Source of the DNA: Dongia_A sp044226685
GTDB lineage: Bacteria; Pseudomonadota; Alphaproteobacteria; Dongiales; Dongiaceae
Direction of reading: 5' to 3'
Assembly: GCA_044226685.1 (NCBI GenBank)
Contig: JBGAGP010000001.1
Span: forward strand, 62,001 to 126,000
DNA length: 64,000 nt
Positions 16,864 to 25,706 of this stretch are shown here, one piece after another. Both the position numbers and the translations under genes were made by a program. The notes under the pieces were generated by a model that ran no database searches, was not told where the DNA came from, and saw nothing but the letters and a program-made list of their open reading frames with translations. Position 1 is the stretch's first letter. Every line of letters begins with the position of its first letter.

Positions 16864-17631
16864 CTACGCCTTCTTCTTCGGCCGCAGGATATGGCGGTGG
16901 TCGGCGTGGTAGAGGCGGCTGTCTTCGAAGTCGCGGGCGCCGAAGACGCGGCCGACCATGATGAGCGCGGTGCGGGTGATCTTGGTCTCCTTCACCCTGG
17001 CCTTGATGTCGCCGAGCGTGCCGAAGATCGCCTCCTGGTCCGGCCAGCCGACGCGGAAGACGACCACCACCGGGCAATCCGCGCCGTAATGCGGGGTGAG
17101 CTCCGCCACCACCTTGTGAATGTTGCGGATCGACAAGTGGATGGCGAGGGTCGCCCCCGACCTGCCGAGGGTCGCCAGATCCTCGCCCTTGGGCATCGGC
17201 GAGGCGGCGCCGTCGGTGCGGGTGATGATGATGCTCTGGCTGATCTCCGGCAGCGTCAACTCGGTCTTCAGCATCGCGGCGGCGGCGGCGAAGGCCGGCA
17301 CGCCCGGCGTCACGTCGTAGTCGATGCCGAGCGCATCCAGCCGCCGCATCTGCTCGGCGATGGCGCCGTAGATCGACGGATCGCCGGAATGCACGCGCGC
17401 CACCTTCTTGCCCTCGGCGACCGCCTGCGTCATGTGCCCGATGATCTCGTCCAAAGTGAGCGGCGCGGTGTCGATGACCAGCGCGCCGGGCTGCGCCAGC
17501 GCCACCACCGCCGGCGGCACCAGCGAGCCGGCATAGAGCACGACCGGACACTCTTCGATCAGCCGCTTGCCCTTGACGGTGATGAGGTCGGGGTCGCCCG
17601 GACCGGCGCCGATGAAATGCACGATGCTCAT
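16864..17631 (-). CDS. cobM: precorrin-4 C11-methyltransferase
   Basis: A 255-residue SAM-dependent TP-methylase (CobM/CbiF). Motifs in order: 'FIGAGPGDPDLITVKG' at ~6, 'VVLYAGSLVPPAV' at ~30, 'VARVHSGDPSIYGAIAEQM' at ~78 (the SGDP SAM/substrate loop) and 'YDVTPGVPAFAAAAAML' at ~105. It methylates C11 of precorrin-4 or cobalt-precorrin-4. Its ATG overlaps the stop of the cbiG-cobJ gene as ATGA, so translation is coupled. It is the last gene of the cbiX-cobH-cobL-cobI-cobJ-cobM run, and is followed by the palindromic element at 16661-16842. Confidence 0.95.
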   Translation of the reverse strand: MSIVHFIGAGPGDPDLITVKGKRLIEECPVVLYAGSLVPPAVVALAQPGALVIDTAPLTLDEIIGHMTQAVAEGKKVARVHSGDPSIYGAIAEQMRRLDALGIDYDVTPGVPAFAAAAAMLKTELTLPEISQSIIITRTDGAASPMPKGEDLATLGRSGATLAIHLSIRNIHKVVAELTPHYGADCPVVVVFRVGWPDQEAIFGTLGDIKARVKETKITRTALIMVGRVFGARDFEDSRLYHADHRHILRPKKKA

Positions 17632-19466
17632 GAGTTCCCCGCCTTCACCTGGCCGCTCTTCTGGGCGTCCATCTTCTTCGCATAGCCGCGCGGCGTATAG
17701 ACCCAGGCGCCGCCATCCGGCCGCGCCACCGCGCGCGTCTGGCTGGCTCCGACGATGACCAGGGTCAGCATGTCGACATCCTCGATTCTGAGATCGCCGA
17801 GCGTAACGACCGTGACCGCCTCGCCGTCGCGCCCCAGGTTGCGCCCGAGGATGACCGGCGTATCCTTCGGCCGGTGGCGCAGCAAGATCTCCTTGGCCGC
17901 CGCCAGCTGCGTGCGCCGACGCTGCGACACCGGATTGTAGAAGGCGACGACGAAATCGCCCGCCGCCGCCGCCTGCAGCCGCTGCTCGATCGCCTCCCAC
18001 GGCGTCAGCAGGTCGCTCAGCGAAATGGCGCAGAAATCATGGCCGAGCGGCGCGCCGATCCGCGCCGCCGCCGTCTGCATGGCCGAGACGCCGGGGAAAC
18101 CGGTGATCTCGACCCGCGCCCAATCGGCGTTACCCTCGCGGTCGATGAGCTCGAACACCAGCGTCGCCATGGCGTAGATGCCGGCATCGCCGGAGCAGAT
18201 CAGCGCTACGTCGCGGCCCTGCGCGGCGAGGTCGAGGGCGATGCGCACCCGCATCTCCTCCTCGCCCAGCTCATAGCCGTGCCGCGTCTTGTTCGCCGCC
18301 AGGGGGCCCAGCAGGTCGAGATAGAGCTTGTAGCCGACCAGGTCGGTCGCGTGGCGCACCGCCGCGTCGACTTCATGGGTGCGCGCTTCCGGCGCGCCCG
18401 GGCCGATGCCGATGATGGCGAGCGAGCCGCGCGCCCGGCCGACGGCTTGGGCATCGATCGGCGCCTTGGACAGCGCCAACGCACAGGTGGCGCGCTGCGA
18501 GCGCTGCTTGGGCAGGACCAGGTCGCCATCGGCGCCCGCGGCGGCGAGCGCGGCGCCCTCGGCGACGCCGTGGCAGCCGGTCTCGCGGAAGACCAGGTCG
18601 GAAGGCGTCTTGAGGCGCGGCGTCTCGGCCTCGAGCCGGGCGGCGTCGAAGAACCGCGCCGGCACGCCCAGGTCGTTCGCCACCGCGTGGATCGCCGGCT
18701 CCGCCGCCTTCAGGGCGATGGAGGCGACGCAGGCAACGGCCTCGCGCGCGACATTGGCTTCGGCCAATGCGCTGTCGACCAGCTGCGCCAGTTCGGCCGC
18801 CGCGGCCAGGCGCTCGCACCCGACGCCGAGCGCCACGATCTGCGGCGCGTAGACCAGATCGGCCTGCGCATCGGCGCGGGTGCTGACGAGGATATGGATC
18901 GGCGCTGTCTCGCTCCGCGGCAGGGCGTCGAGCCAAGCGGCCGCCGGGCCGGACTCGACCGTGACCCGCGCCGGCGCGCCGGCCAGCAATCGTGCCGCCA
19001 CCGCCTTGTAGTCGCCCGTGCGCAGGCGCCAGCCGGCAGGCGGCTCGTCCAGCGCCACGCCGAGCGAAACGTCGCTCGCCGTGGTGATCGCCGCCGTCGC
19101 GCCGAGTGCCGCAGCCAGGGTCGCGGCCCAGCGATTGCCCTGGTGATGGCCGCCGAGCAGCGGCACCACGACCGAGCCGTCTTCCGCGACCGCCAGCACC
19201 GGCGGATCGCTCCGCTTGTCGCCGAGCGAGGCGCCGAGCGCGCGGATCAGGATGCCGCTGGCGCAGATGCCGATGACCGGACGGCCGGCGCGGAAGCATT
19301 CCGCGATGGCCTCGGTGGCAACGGCAAAGGCGCGATCCGCATCCGTTACGCGCGACGCGAGGCCGAGCACTTCGCCAGCGCCCAGGATCTGCTGGATGCG
19401 GCGGCCGAGCGCGGCCCCCCGGGCGGAGAGCGCGATGATCGCCGCATTGTTGCGCGGCGCGTTCAT
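17628..19466 (-). CDS. cobJ: fused cobalt-precorrin-5A hydrolase (CbiG) and precorrin-3B C17-methyltransferase (CobJ)
   Basis: A 612-residue two-enzyme fusion. Residues ~1-355 are a CbiG: 'GRPVIGICASGILIRAL', 'LGDKRSDPPVLAVAEDG' and 'PLLGGHHQGNRWAATLA' form the N-terminal module, and 'ALGVGCERLAAAAELAQLVD' with 'TGCHGVAEGAALAAAG' the C-terminal module. Residues ~362-612 are CobJ/CbiH: 'LAIIGIGPGAPEARTHEVD', 'VGYKLYLDLL', 'ALICSGDAGIYAMATLVFE' and 'VVAFYNPVSQRRRTQL'. CobJ methylates C17 with ring contraction; CbiG opens the delta-lactone and releases acetaldehyde, a step specific to the early-cobalt route. The gene overlaps cobM and cobI by 4 bases each. Such fusions are known in other bacteria. 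Confidence 0.93.
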   Translation of the reverse strand: MNAPRNNAAIIALSARGAALGRRIQQILGAGEVLGLASRVTDADRAFAVATEAIAECFRAGRPVIGICASGILIRALGASLGDKRSDPPVLAVAEDGSVVVPLLGGHHQGNRWAATLAAALGATAAITTASDVSLGVALDEPPAGWRLRTGDYKAVAARLLAGAPARVTVESGPAAAWLDALPRSETAPIHILVSTRADAQADLVYAPQIVALGVGCERLAAAAELAQLVDSALAEANVAREAVACVASIALKAAEPAIHAVANDLGVPARFFDAARLEAETPRLKTPSDLVFRETGCHGVAEGAALAAAGADGDLVLPKQRSQRATCALALSKAPIDAQAVGRARGSLAIIGIGPGAPEARTHEVDAAVRHATDLVGYKLYLDLLGPLAANKTRHGYELGEEEMRVRIALDLAAQGRDVALICSGDAGIYAMATLVFELIDREGNADWARVEITGFPGVSAMQTAAARIGAPLGHDFCAISLSDLLTPWEAIEQRLQAAAAGDFVVAFYNPVSQRRRTQLAAAKEILLRHRPKDTPVILGRNLGRDGEAVTVVTLGDLRIEDVDMLTLVIVGASQTRAVARPDGGAWVYTPRGYAKKMDAQKSGQVKAGNS

Positions 19467-20167
19467 TTCCAGGCCTCGCCGCGCCGGTGCACCAGCAGCA
19501 TGGAGAAATACGGCGCCTCGTCCAGCTTCACCTCGGCCAGCGGCAGCACGCGCTGCTGCGCCAGGGTGGCGCGCTCCACATAGCGCGTGCGGTCGACTAG
19601 CTTCAGTTCACCCAGCACCTTGCGCACCTTGCCCAGGTGCCGGCCGACCTTGATGATCGCCGCCGCCTCGACATGCTGCAGCCGGCGGCGCAGATCCTCT
19701 TCCGCCAGCGGCGCCGGGATCACCGTCAGCACGTCATTGCGTGCGGCGAGCGCCCCGCGCGTGGCGACCGCGCAGGCCATCAGCGAGGACACGCCCGGCA
19801 CCACCTCGACCCGGCAACGGTCGGTCAGGCGCGCGAAGAGATACATGAAGGAGCCGTAGAAGAACGGATCGCCCTCGCACAGCACGGTCACCTGGCGGCC
19901 CGCCTGCGCCGCCGCCGCGATGGCATCGGCCGCCTTGTCATAGACATCGTCCTTGGGGAACCGGCCGTCGCCGATGTTCATGCGGATGGCCATCTCCTCG
20001 ACCTCGTGGCCGAGATGCTGGGCCGCGATCTGGCGGGCGAAGCTCGGCCCCTCCTCCGGCGCCGGATAGGCGATGAGGTCGGCGGTGCGGATCAGCCGCG
20101 CCGCCTTCAAGGTCAGCAATTCCGGGTCGCCAGGACCGACCCCGACGCCGTAGACGATTCCGCTCAA
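19463..20167 (-). CDS. cobI: precorrin-2 C20-methyltransferase
   Basis: A 234-residue TP-methylase (CobI/CbiL) that methylates C20 of precorrin-2 or cobalt-precorrin-2. Motifs: 'GVGVGPGDPELLTLKAARLI', 'DLIAYPAPEEGPSFARQIA', 'VTVLCEGDPFFYGSFMYLF' (EGDP loop) and 'VEVVPGVSSLMACAVA'. I favour the TTG start at 20167 because it overlaps the cobL stop as TTGA, matching the coupled layout of this operon; an ATG at 20200 would add 11 Gly/Glu-rich residues inside cobL. Stop overlaps the start of cbiG-cobJ. Confidence 0.93.
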   Translation of the reverse strand: MSGIVYGVGVGPGDPELLTLKAARLIRTADLIAYPAPEEGPSFARQIAAQHLGHEVEEMAIRMNIGDGRFPKDDVYDKAADAIAAAAQAGRQVTVLCEGDPFFYGSFMYLFARLTDRCRVEVVPGVSSLMACAVATRGALAARNDVLTVIPAPLAEEDLRRRLQHVEAAAIIKVGRHLGKVRKVLGELKLVDRTRYVERATLAQQRVLPLAEVKLDEAPYFSMLLVHRRGEAWK

Positions 20168-21384
20168 GACTTGTCCCCCACCCTCTTCGTCCCCGCCCAC
20201 TGCGTCACCGGCATCAGCGGGCGCCAGCCATGCAGATCGCCGACCGGCGACAGCCGCGCCACCGAAAGCCTTACCATTTCCCCGCCATGCCGCGCATGCC
20301 AGGCGAGCAGCCGCGCCTCGCCCTCCGCCGTCACCGCATTGGCGACCATGCGGCCACCGGGCTTCAGCCGCGCCCAGGCCTGCTCGATCACCCCGTCGTC
20401 GCTGAGGCCACCGCCGATGAAAATCGCGTCCGGCTCCTGCAGTCCTTCATAGGCCTGGGGCGCAGCGCCCTTGACCAGCTTCAGGAACGGCGCGCCCAGG
20501 GCGCTCGCGTTGCGCGCGATCAGCTCCTGGCGCGCGGGATCGGATTCGATGGCGATGGCCGCGAGCGAGCGATGCGTGCGCAGCCATTCGATGCCGACCG
20601 AGCCGGAGCCCGCGCCGACATCCCATAGCACTTGGCCGGGCAAGGGCCGCAGCGCCGCGAGCGTCGCCGCGCGGATCTCGCGTTTGGTCAGTTGCCCGTC
20701 ATGGCCAAAAGTCTCGTCGGGCAGGCCGGGCACCAGCGACAGCAGCCGCGCATCCGTGCCGGCGCGGCAATGGATCGCGATGGTGTTGAGATCGGCGGCG
20801 CGCGGGAAGCTCCAGGCAGCGGCGCGGCCGGCATAGACCCGCTCCCGTTCCCCGCCCATGTGTTCCAGCACGGTCAGCTCGCTGTCGCCATAGCCGAGCT
20901 CGGTCAGCAGCCGGGCAATCTCCGCCGGCGAGCCGCCGTCATGGGCGAGCAGGAACAGCTTGCGGTCGGGTGCGGCGGCACCCGTCAGCAGTTCCAGCGG
21001 CCGGCCGTGGATGGTCAGGCATTCGACCTCCGCCAGCGGCCAATGCAGGCGCGCGGCGGCGAGCGAGAAGGCGGAGATGTGCGGATGGACGGCCAGTTCC
21101 GCAGACGGCACGCGGCGGGCCAAAGTCACGCCGATGCCGAAATGCATCGGATCGCCGGTCGCCAGCACCACCACGGGACGGCCGCGCCGCGACCAGATCT
21201 CCTCGATGGTGCGCGACAGGGGCGAGGCCCAGCTTTGCTTCTCGGCCTTGGCATCCGCCGCCATCGCCAGGTGCCGTTCGCCCCCGACGATGAGCTCCGC
21301 GGCGTCGACCAGCGCGCGCAGGCGCCGCGGCAGTGCGTCGAGGCCATCCTCGCCCAGGCCGATGATGTTGAGCCAGACGCTCAT
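20164..21384 (-). CDS. cobL: precorrin-6Y C5,15-methyltransferase (CbiE-CbiT fusion)
   Basis: A 406-residue bifunctional enzyme. Residues ~1-205 are CbiE: 'IIGLGEDGLDALPRRLRALV', 'VGGERHL' and 'VVVLATGDPMHFGIGVTLAR'. Residues ~215-406 are CbiT, a Rossmann SAM methyltransferase and decarboxylase: 'TKREIRAATLAALRP', 'LWDVGAGSGSVGIEWLR' (SAM glycine loop) and 'AIFIGGGLSD'. CobL methylates C5 and C15 and decarboxylates the C12 acetate. The fused form is typical of alphaproteobacteria. Start overlaps the cobH stop and the stop overlaps the cobI start, both by 4 bases. Confidence 0.95.
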   Translation of the reverse strand: MSVWLNIIGLGEDGLDALPRRLRALVDAAELIVGGERHLAMAADAKAEKQSWASPLSRTIEEIWSRRGRPVVVLATGDPMHFGIGVTLARRVPSAELAVHPHISAFSLAAARLHWPLAEVECLTIHGRPLELLTGAAAPDRKLFLLAHDGGSPAEIARLLTELGYGDSELTVLEHMGGERERVYAGRAAAWSFPRAADLNTIAIHCRAGTDARLLSLVPGLPDETFGHDGQLTKREIRAATLAALRPLPGQVLWDVGAGSGSVGIEWLRTHRSLAAIAIESDPARQELIARNASALGAPFLKLVKGAAPQAYEGLQEPDAIFIGGGLSDDGVIEQAWARLKPGGRMVANAVTAEGEARLLAWHARHGGEMVRLSVARLSPVGDLHGWRPLMPVTQWAGTKRVGDKS

Positions 21385-22046
21385 GCCGTGCTCGCCCCCA
21401 TGTCGTCGGCCAGCGCGTTGATCGCTGCCGCCGCGATGGCGCTGCCGCCGCGCCGGCCGCGCAGGGTCAGATACGGGATGCCGAGGTCGGCGTCGATCAA
21501 TTCCTGCTTGGATTCGGCGGCGCCGACAAAGCCGACGGGGAAGGCGAAGATCGCCGCCGGACGCGGCCCGCCGCCCTCGATCAGGTCGAGAAGATGGAAC
21601 AGCGCCGTCGGCGCGTTGCCGATGGCGACGACGCCGCCGGCCAGGTGCGGCCGCCATAATTCAACCGCGGCAGCCGAGCGCGTGGTGCCGAGGCGGCGCG
21701 CCGTATCTGCCGTCGCGTCCTCGCCGATCACGCAGACGATTTCGGTCTGCGGGAAACGGGTGGCGATGATGCCGGCCGCGACCATGCGGGCATCGACCAG
21801 CAGCCTGGCCCCGCCGGCGAGCGCCCCGCGCGCCGCAGCCACCGGCGCGCCGCCCCAGGCGATGTCGTCGGTGAGATCGACCATGCCGCAGGCATGGATC
21901 ATGCGCCGCGCCACGGCGCGCAAGGGCAGCGGCAATCGCTCCAGCCCCGCCTCCGCCTCGATGGTGGCGAAGGACTGGCGATAGATCGCCGCCGGGTCCT
22001 TTTCATAGTCGCGGGGCATGGTGGCCACCATCGGATTTCTAGTCAC
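21381..22046 (-). CDS. cobH: precorrin-8X methylmutase
   Basis: A 221-residue CobH/CbiC that moves the C11 methyl group to C12, giving hydrogenobyrinate (or cobyrinate). Family blocks: 'DYEKDPAAIYRQSFATIEAE', 'RMIHACGMVDLTDDI' with the catalytic His, 'AIGNAPTALFHLLDLI' and 'AFPVGFVGAAESKQELI'. 'YLTLRGRRGGSAIAAAAINA' closes the protein. Start 22046 lies 3 bases past the cbiX stop; a second Met 6 residues in is possible. Part of the tightly packed minus-strand cob operon. Confidence 0.95.
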   Translation of the reverse strand: MTRNPMVATMPRDYEKDPAAIYRQSFATIEAEAGLERLPLPLRAVARRMIHACGMVDLTDDIAWGGAPVAAARGALAGGARLLVDARMVAAGIIATRFPQTEIVCVIGEDATADTARRLGTTRSAAAVELWRPHLAGGVVAIGNAPTALFHLLDLIEGGGPRPAAIFAFPVGFVGAAESKQELIDADLGIPYLTLRGRRGGSAIAAAAINALADDMGASTA

Positions 22047-22049
22047 CCA

Positions 22050-23213
22050 TCACAGCCGCTCGGGATCGCGCTTGCCGGGGCCGTGCGGATGGTCCGGGAA
22101 GGGCGGCGGGAAATGGGTGTGGGTGTGCCCGTGGTCATGCCCGTGATCATGGCCGTGATCATGCCCGTGGCTGTGGCCATGCGCGTGGCCGTGGCTGTGA
22201 TCGTGGTCGTGGCCATGGTCATGGCTGTGATCGTGCCCATGGTCAGCGCCATGCGGGTGATCATGCGCGTGGTCATGCGCGTGGTCGTGCCCATGGTCAT
22301 GGCCGTGGTCATGCCCATGGCCATGCTCCTGGGCCGGACCGGTGCCGATGCCTTCCACGTGGTGGTGGTGGCTTTCCTGCACCCGGCCGACCTCGGCCTC
22401 GTAGCCGATCGCCTGCTCGCGGTATTTGCACAGCTGGCAGTTCATCTTGTTGTCGCCGGAGAGGATCTCCTGCACCCGCTCGGCGAAGGCGTCGAGTACC
22501 AGCGGATGATCGTTGAGGTAGCCGGCCTTGAGGAACTCGATCTCCGGATGCCGCGCCGCTATCTGGTCGGTGATCTCGTAGATCCGCTTCACCAGGATCC
22601 CGGTGAAGAGGAAATAGGGGAACACGATGATGCGCTTGTAGCCGAGCTTCACCGCATGTTCGAGGCCGGGCCCGACCAGCGGAAAGGCGACGCCGGAATA
22701 GCACACCTCGGTCCAGCCGAAGCCCATGCCTTCCCACAGCATGCGCGCGACCTTGCTGATGTTGGAATTGGCGTCGGGGTCGGACGTGCCGCGCCCGACC
22801 ACCACCAGCAGTGTCTCGGCGCGCGGCACCTTGCGGCTGACCGTGCGCTCGGCCTGCTCGATGCGGTCGGCGGCGGCGCGCAGCAGCTTCAGGTCGACAG
22901 ACAGGTCGCGGCCGTACTCGATGCGGAAGCCCGGATGGTCGGCCTGGTACTTGTTCAGGACCGAAGGGATGTCGTCCTTGGCATGGGTGGCGGCGAACAG
23001 CATGCCCGGCACCGCCAGGCAGCGCGTCACCCCCTGCTTGCGGAGCGCATCCAGCCCGTCGCGGATGATCGGCTTGGCGAATTCCAGGAAGCCGTAATCG
23101 GCCGGGTATTGCGGCAGGCGCTGGGCGATGCCCCTGGCCACCGCCTGGAACTCGGTGATCGCCTCCACGTCGCGGCTGCCGTGGCCGCACACCATCACGC
23201 CGATCTTGCTCAT
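22050..23213 (-). CDS. cbiX: long-form sirohydrochlorin cobaltochelatase with CxxC motif and His-rich tail
   Basis: A 387-residue CbiX-L. Two chelatase half-domains fill residues ~1-245, with the catalytic His in 'MVCGHGSRDVEA' and further blocks 'LFAATHAKDDIPS' and 'VVVGRGTSDPDANSNISKVA'. At ~257 'MNCQLCKYRE' is the MxCxxC motif that binds an iron-sulfur centre in Bacillus CbiX. Residues ~282-377 are a His-rich tail; I count 41 His in the last 106 residues, mostly GHDH/AHDH units. CbiX inserts cobalt into sirohydrochlorin early in the pathway. The start at 23213 gives MSKIG; the longer frame does not fit. It is first in the cbiX-cobH-cobL-cobI-cobJ-cobM operon and divergent from cobD (47-base gap). 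Confidence 0.94.
   Translation of the reverse strand: MSKIGVMVCGHGSRDVEAITEFQAVARGIAQRLPQYPADYGFLEFAKPIIRDGLDALRKQGVTRCLAVPGMLFAATHAKDDIPSVLNKYQADHPGFRIEYGRDLSVDLKLLRAAADRIEQAERTVSRKVPRAETLLVVVGRGTSDPDANSNISKVARMLWEGMGFGWTEVCYSGVAFPLVGPGLEHAVKLGYKRIIVFPYFLFTGILVKRIYEITDQIAARHPEIEFLKAGYLNDHPLVLDAFAERVQEILSGDNKMNCQLCKYREQAIGYEAEVGRVQESHHHHVEGIGTGPAQEHGHGHDHGHDHGHDHAHDHAHDHPHGADHGHDHSHDHGHDHDHSHGHAHGHSHGHDHGHDHGHDHGHTHTHFPPPFPDHPHGPGKRDPERL
22083..22370 (-). repeat. His-codon tandem repeat tract inside cbiX
   Basis: About 290 bases of imperfect 6-12-base units (plus-strand themes CATGGTCATG, CGTGGTCATG) encoding Gly-His-Asp-His type residues. The tract is prone to copy-number change and to assembly collapse. 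It also produces a hydrophobic-looking open frame on the plus strand that is only a shadow. Confidence 0.8.
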
Positions 23214-23260
23214 ATCTGTCCTCTCCCTTCGCCGATTGACGATTGCCGCCAAATCGGCCA

Positions 23261-24247
23261 ATGAACCGCACCATGTTCCTGTTCGATCGCCCGGTATCGC
23301 TGCTGCTGTCGCTCGCCCTGGACGCCGTCATCGGCGACCCGGAGGCAATCAGCCGCCGCCAGCTCCACCCGGTGCAGCTCATCGGCCGGGTGATCGCATG
23401 GGCCGATGCCCGCTTCAATCTCGACAGCGACACGCCGGGTCGCCGGCGCAACCAGGGCGCCTGGACGACGTTCGGGCTGGTCGCCGGCGCCCTCGTCCTC
23501 GGCTGGGCGCTCCAGGCCATCCTGCTGGCCCTGCCGCTCGGCTGGCTGTGGCTGGCGCTGCTGATGTCGAGCCTGGTCGCCCAGCGCAGCCTCTACGACC
23601 ATGTCGCGGCGGTCGCCAGCGGGCTGGAGATCGGCGGGCTGGGCGGCGGGCGGCTGGCCGTGGCGCGCATCGTCGGCCGCGATCCGGAGGCCCTCGACCA
23701 GGCCGGCGTATCGCGCGCGGCCATCGAATCGCTGGCCGAGAACTTCTCCGACGGCGTGGTGGCGCCGGTCTTCTGGGCGGCGCTGCTCGGGCTGCCCGGC
23801 CTGCTCGCCTACAAGGCGATCAACACCGCCGACAGCATGATCGGCCACAAGACGCCACGGCACCAGCAATTCGGCTGGGCGGCGGCGCGGCTGGACGACC
23901 TGGTGAATTTCATCCCGGCGCGGCTGTCGGGCCTGCTCGCCTGCCTGGGCGCCCTGTTCCTGCCCGGCGCCGATGCGCCGGCCGGCTTCCGCGCCATGCG
24001 CCGCGACGCGCGCTACCATCGTTCGCCCAATGCCGGCTGGCCGGAAGCGGCCTTCGCCGGCGCGCTCGGTCTCGCCATCGCCGGCCCGCGTTCCTATCAC
24101 GGCCGGCGCGTCGAGGAGCCGTTCATGGGCCAGGGCGGAAGGCCGCACGCGGCGGCACCCGACATCCGCAACGCGCTGCGGCTCTACATCCGCGCCTGCC
24201 TGGCGCAGGCGGCGCTGCTGGGCGCGCTTATCTGGCTCTTTGGCTAG
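23261..24247 (+). CDS. cobD: adenosylcobinamide-phosphate synthase
   Basis: A ~328-residue membrane protein of the CobD/CbiB family, which attaches aminopropanol or its phosphate to adenosylcobyrate. Signature blocks: 'LALDAVIGDPEAISRRQLHP', 'HPVQLIGRVIAWADARFN' (conserved HPV..G), 'ESLAENFSDGVVAPVFWAAL' with the strongly conserved ENFSDG, and 'NTADSMIGHKTPRHQQFGWA'. Several hydrophobic segments fit. ATGs at 23243, 23261 and 23273 are possible; 23261 gives a good N-terminus. It faces cbiX divergently and its 3' end overlaps the convergent cobQ by 20 bases. Confidence 0.95.
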   Translation: MNRTMFLFDRPVSLLLSLALDAVIGDPEAISRRQLHPVQLIGRVIAWADARFNLDSDTPGRRRNQGAWTTFGLVAGALVLGWALQAILLALPLGWLWLALLMSSLVAQRSLYDHVAAVASGLEIGGLGGGRLAVARIVGRDPEALDQAGVSRAAIESLAENFSDGVVAPVFWAALLGLPGLLAYKAINTADSMIGHKTPRHQQFGWAAARLDDLVNFIPARLSGLLACLGALFLPGADAPAGFRAMRRDARYHRSPNAGWPEAAFAGALGLAIAGPRSYHGRRVEEPFMGQGGRPHAAAPDIRNALRLYIRACLAQAALLGALIWLFG

Positions 24248-25706
24248 CAAGATCCAGGATCCTCTGCGTATCGGCGTGACGTTCCAGGTGCTGGGCGAGC
24301 TGGTCGAGCACCTGCTCGACCTGCGCCTCATAGGCAACGCCGCTTTCGGCGCGCGCCTTCAGGCGATTGAGAAATTCATGGCGGAAGCCGTCATCAGTGA
24401 AGAGGCCGTGCACATAGGTGCCCATGACCCTGCCATCGGCGGAGACGGCGCCATCGGCCCGGCCGCCGAGATCGAGCATCGGCCGCGCACAATCGGCTCC
24501 GCTGGTGCGGCCGATATGCATTTCGTAACCCCGCACCCTGCGGCCGCTCGCCAGCTCCGTGCCGGTCACTTCGACCAGCGCCTTGTCGCCGCCCAGCACG
24601 GTCGCGACGCCGAGCAGGCCGAGGCCTTCGACCGCGCCGGCCGGGCCTTCCGTGCCCTCCGGATCGTCGAGCCGCGCGCCCAGCATCTGATAGCCGCCGC
24701 ACAGGCCCAGCACCTTGCCGCCGCGCCGCAGATGCGCCTTCAGGTCGATGTCCCAGCCCGCCGCGCGCAACGCCGCGAGATCGGCGATGGTGGATTTCGA
24801 CCCCGGCAGCAGCACGAGATCGGCGTCCGCCGGCAACGGATGGCCGGGCTCGACCAGGTCGACGCGCACATCCGGCTCGGCGCGCAGAGGGTCGAGATCG
24901 TCGAAATTGGCGATGCGTGGCAGGCGCGGCACGGCGATCCTGATCTCGCCGTCCTGGCGCGCATGATAACCGTTCAAGGCCACCGCATCCTCGGCCGGCA
25001 GCAGGTGCGCGCGGTCGAACCACGGCACCACGCCGAGGCTTGCAAGACCTGTCGCGCGATCGATCGCCGCGAGCCCATCCTCGAACAACGCGGGATCGCC
25101 GCGGAACTTGTTGATGAGGTAGCCCTTGATCCGCGCCGCCTCGGCATCGGGCAGCAGCTTCATGGTGCCGACGATGCTGGCGATGACGCCGCCACGGTCG
25201 ATATCGCCCACCAGCAGGACCGGCACATCCGCCGCTTCGGCAAAACCCATGTTGGCGATATCGCCCGCGCGCAGGTTGATCTCCGCCGGGCTGCCCGCGC
25301 CTTCGACCAGCACCAGGTCCGCTTCGGCCGACAATCTGGCGAAGCTCTCCAGCACGGCCGGCATCAGCTGCGGCTTCAGCGCGCGATAGTCGCGCGCCTT
25401 GCACTGGCCCCAGACCTTGCCCTGCACCACAATCTGCGCGCCGACCTCGGATTGCGGCTTCAGCAGCACCGGGTTCATGTGCACCGACGGCGGCACGCCG
25501 CAGGCGCGCGCCTGCAGCGCCTGGGCCCGCCCGATCTCCCCACCCTCCGCCGTGACCGCGGCGTTGTTCGACATGTTCTGCGGCTTGAACGGCCGCACCT
25601 TCAGCCCGCGCCAGGCATAGGCGCGGCACAGCCCCGCCACCATCAGCGACTTGCCGACGTCGGACCCGGTGCCCTGGAACATGATGGCTGGTGTTGGTGC
25701 GGCCAC
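24228..25706 (-). CDS. cobQ: adenosylcobyric acid synthase (glutamine-hydrolysing)
   Basis: A 492-residue enzyme that amidates the b, d, e and g side chains of adenosylcobyrinate a,c-diamide. The N-terminal DTB-synthetase-like ATPase has the P-loop 'FQGTGSDVGKSLMVAGLCRA' and 'PFKPQNMSNNAAVTAEGGEI'; 'LVLVEGAGSPAEINL' follows. The C-terminal class-I glutaminase has 'GLCGGYQMLG' (nucleophile Cys) and 'GTYVHGLF' (catalytic His). Length is normal. It is separated from cobO by the hairpin element at 25706-25795, which may attenuate or process the operon transcript. Confidence 0.96.
   Translation of the reverse strand: MAAPTPAIMFQGTGSDVGKSLMVAGLCRAYAWRGLKVRPFKPQNMSNNAAVTAEGGEIGRAQALQARACGVPPSVHMNPVLLKPQSEVGAQIVVQGKVWGQCKARDYRALKPQLMPAVLESFARLSAEADLVLVEGAGSPAEINLRAGDIANMGFAEAADVPVLLVGDIDRGGVIASIVGTMKLLPDAEAARIKGYLINKFRGDPALFEDGLAAIDRATGLASLGVVPWFDRAHLLPAEDAVALNGYHARQDGEIRIAVPRLPRIANFDDLDPLRAEPDVRVDLVEPGHPLPADADLVLLPGSKSTIADLAALRAAGWDIDLKAHLRRGGKVLGLCGGYQMLGARLDDPEGTEGPAGAVEGLGLLGVATVLGGDKALVEVTGTELASGRRVRGYEMHIGRTSGADCARPMLDLGGRADGAVSADGRVMGTYVHGLFTDDGFRHEFLNRLKARAESGVAYEAQVEQVLDQLAQHLERHADTQRILDLASQRAR

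Noticed and set aside
21894..23264. Plus-strand frame with a long Val/Met/Ala hydrophobic repeat opposite cbiX
   Set aside because: It is the complement of the His-rich repeat of CbiX; the hydrophobic look comes only from reading CAT/CAC codons in reverse.
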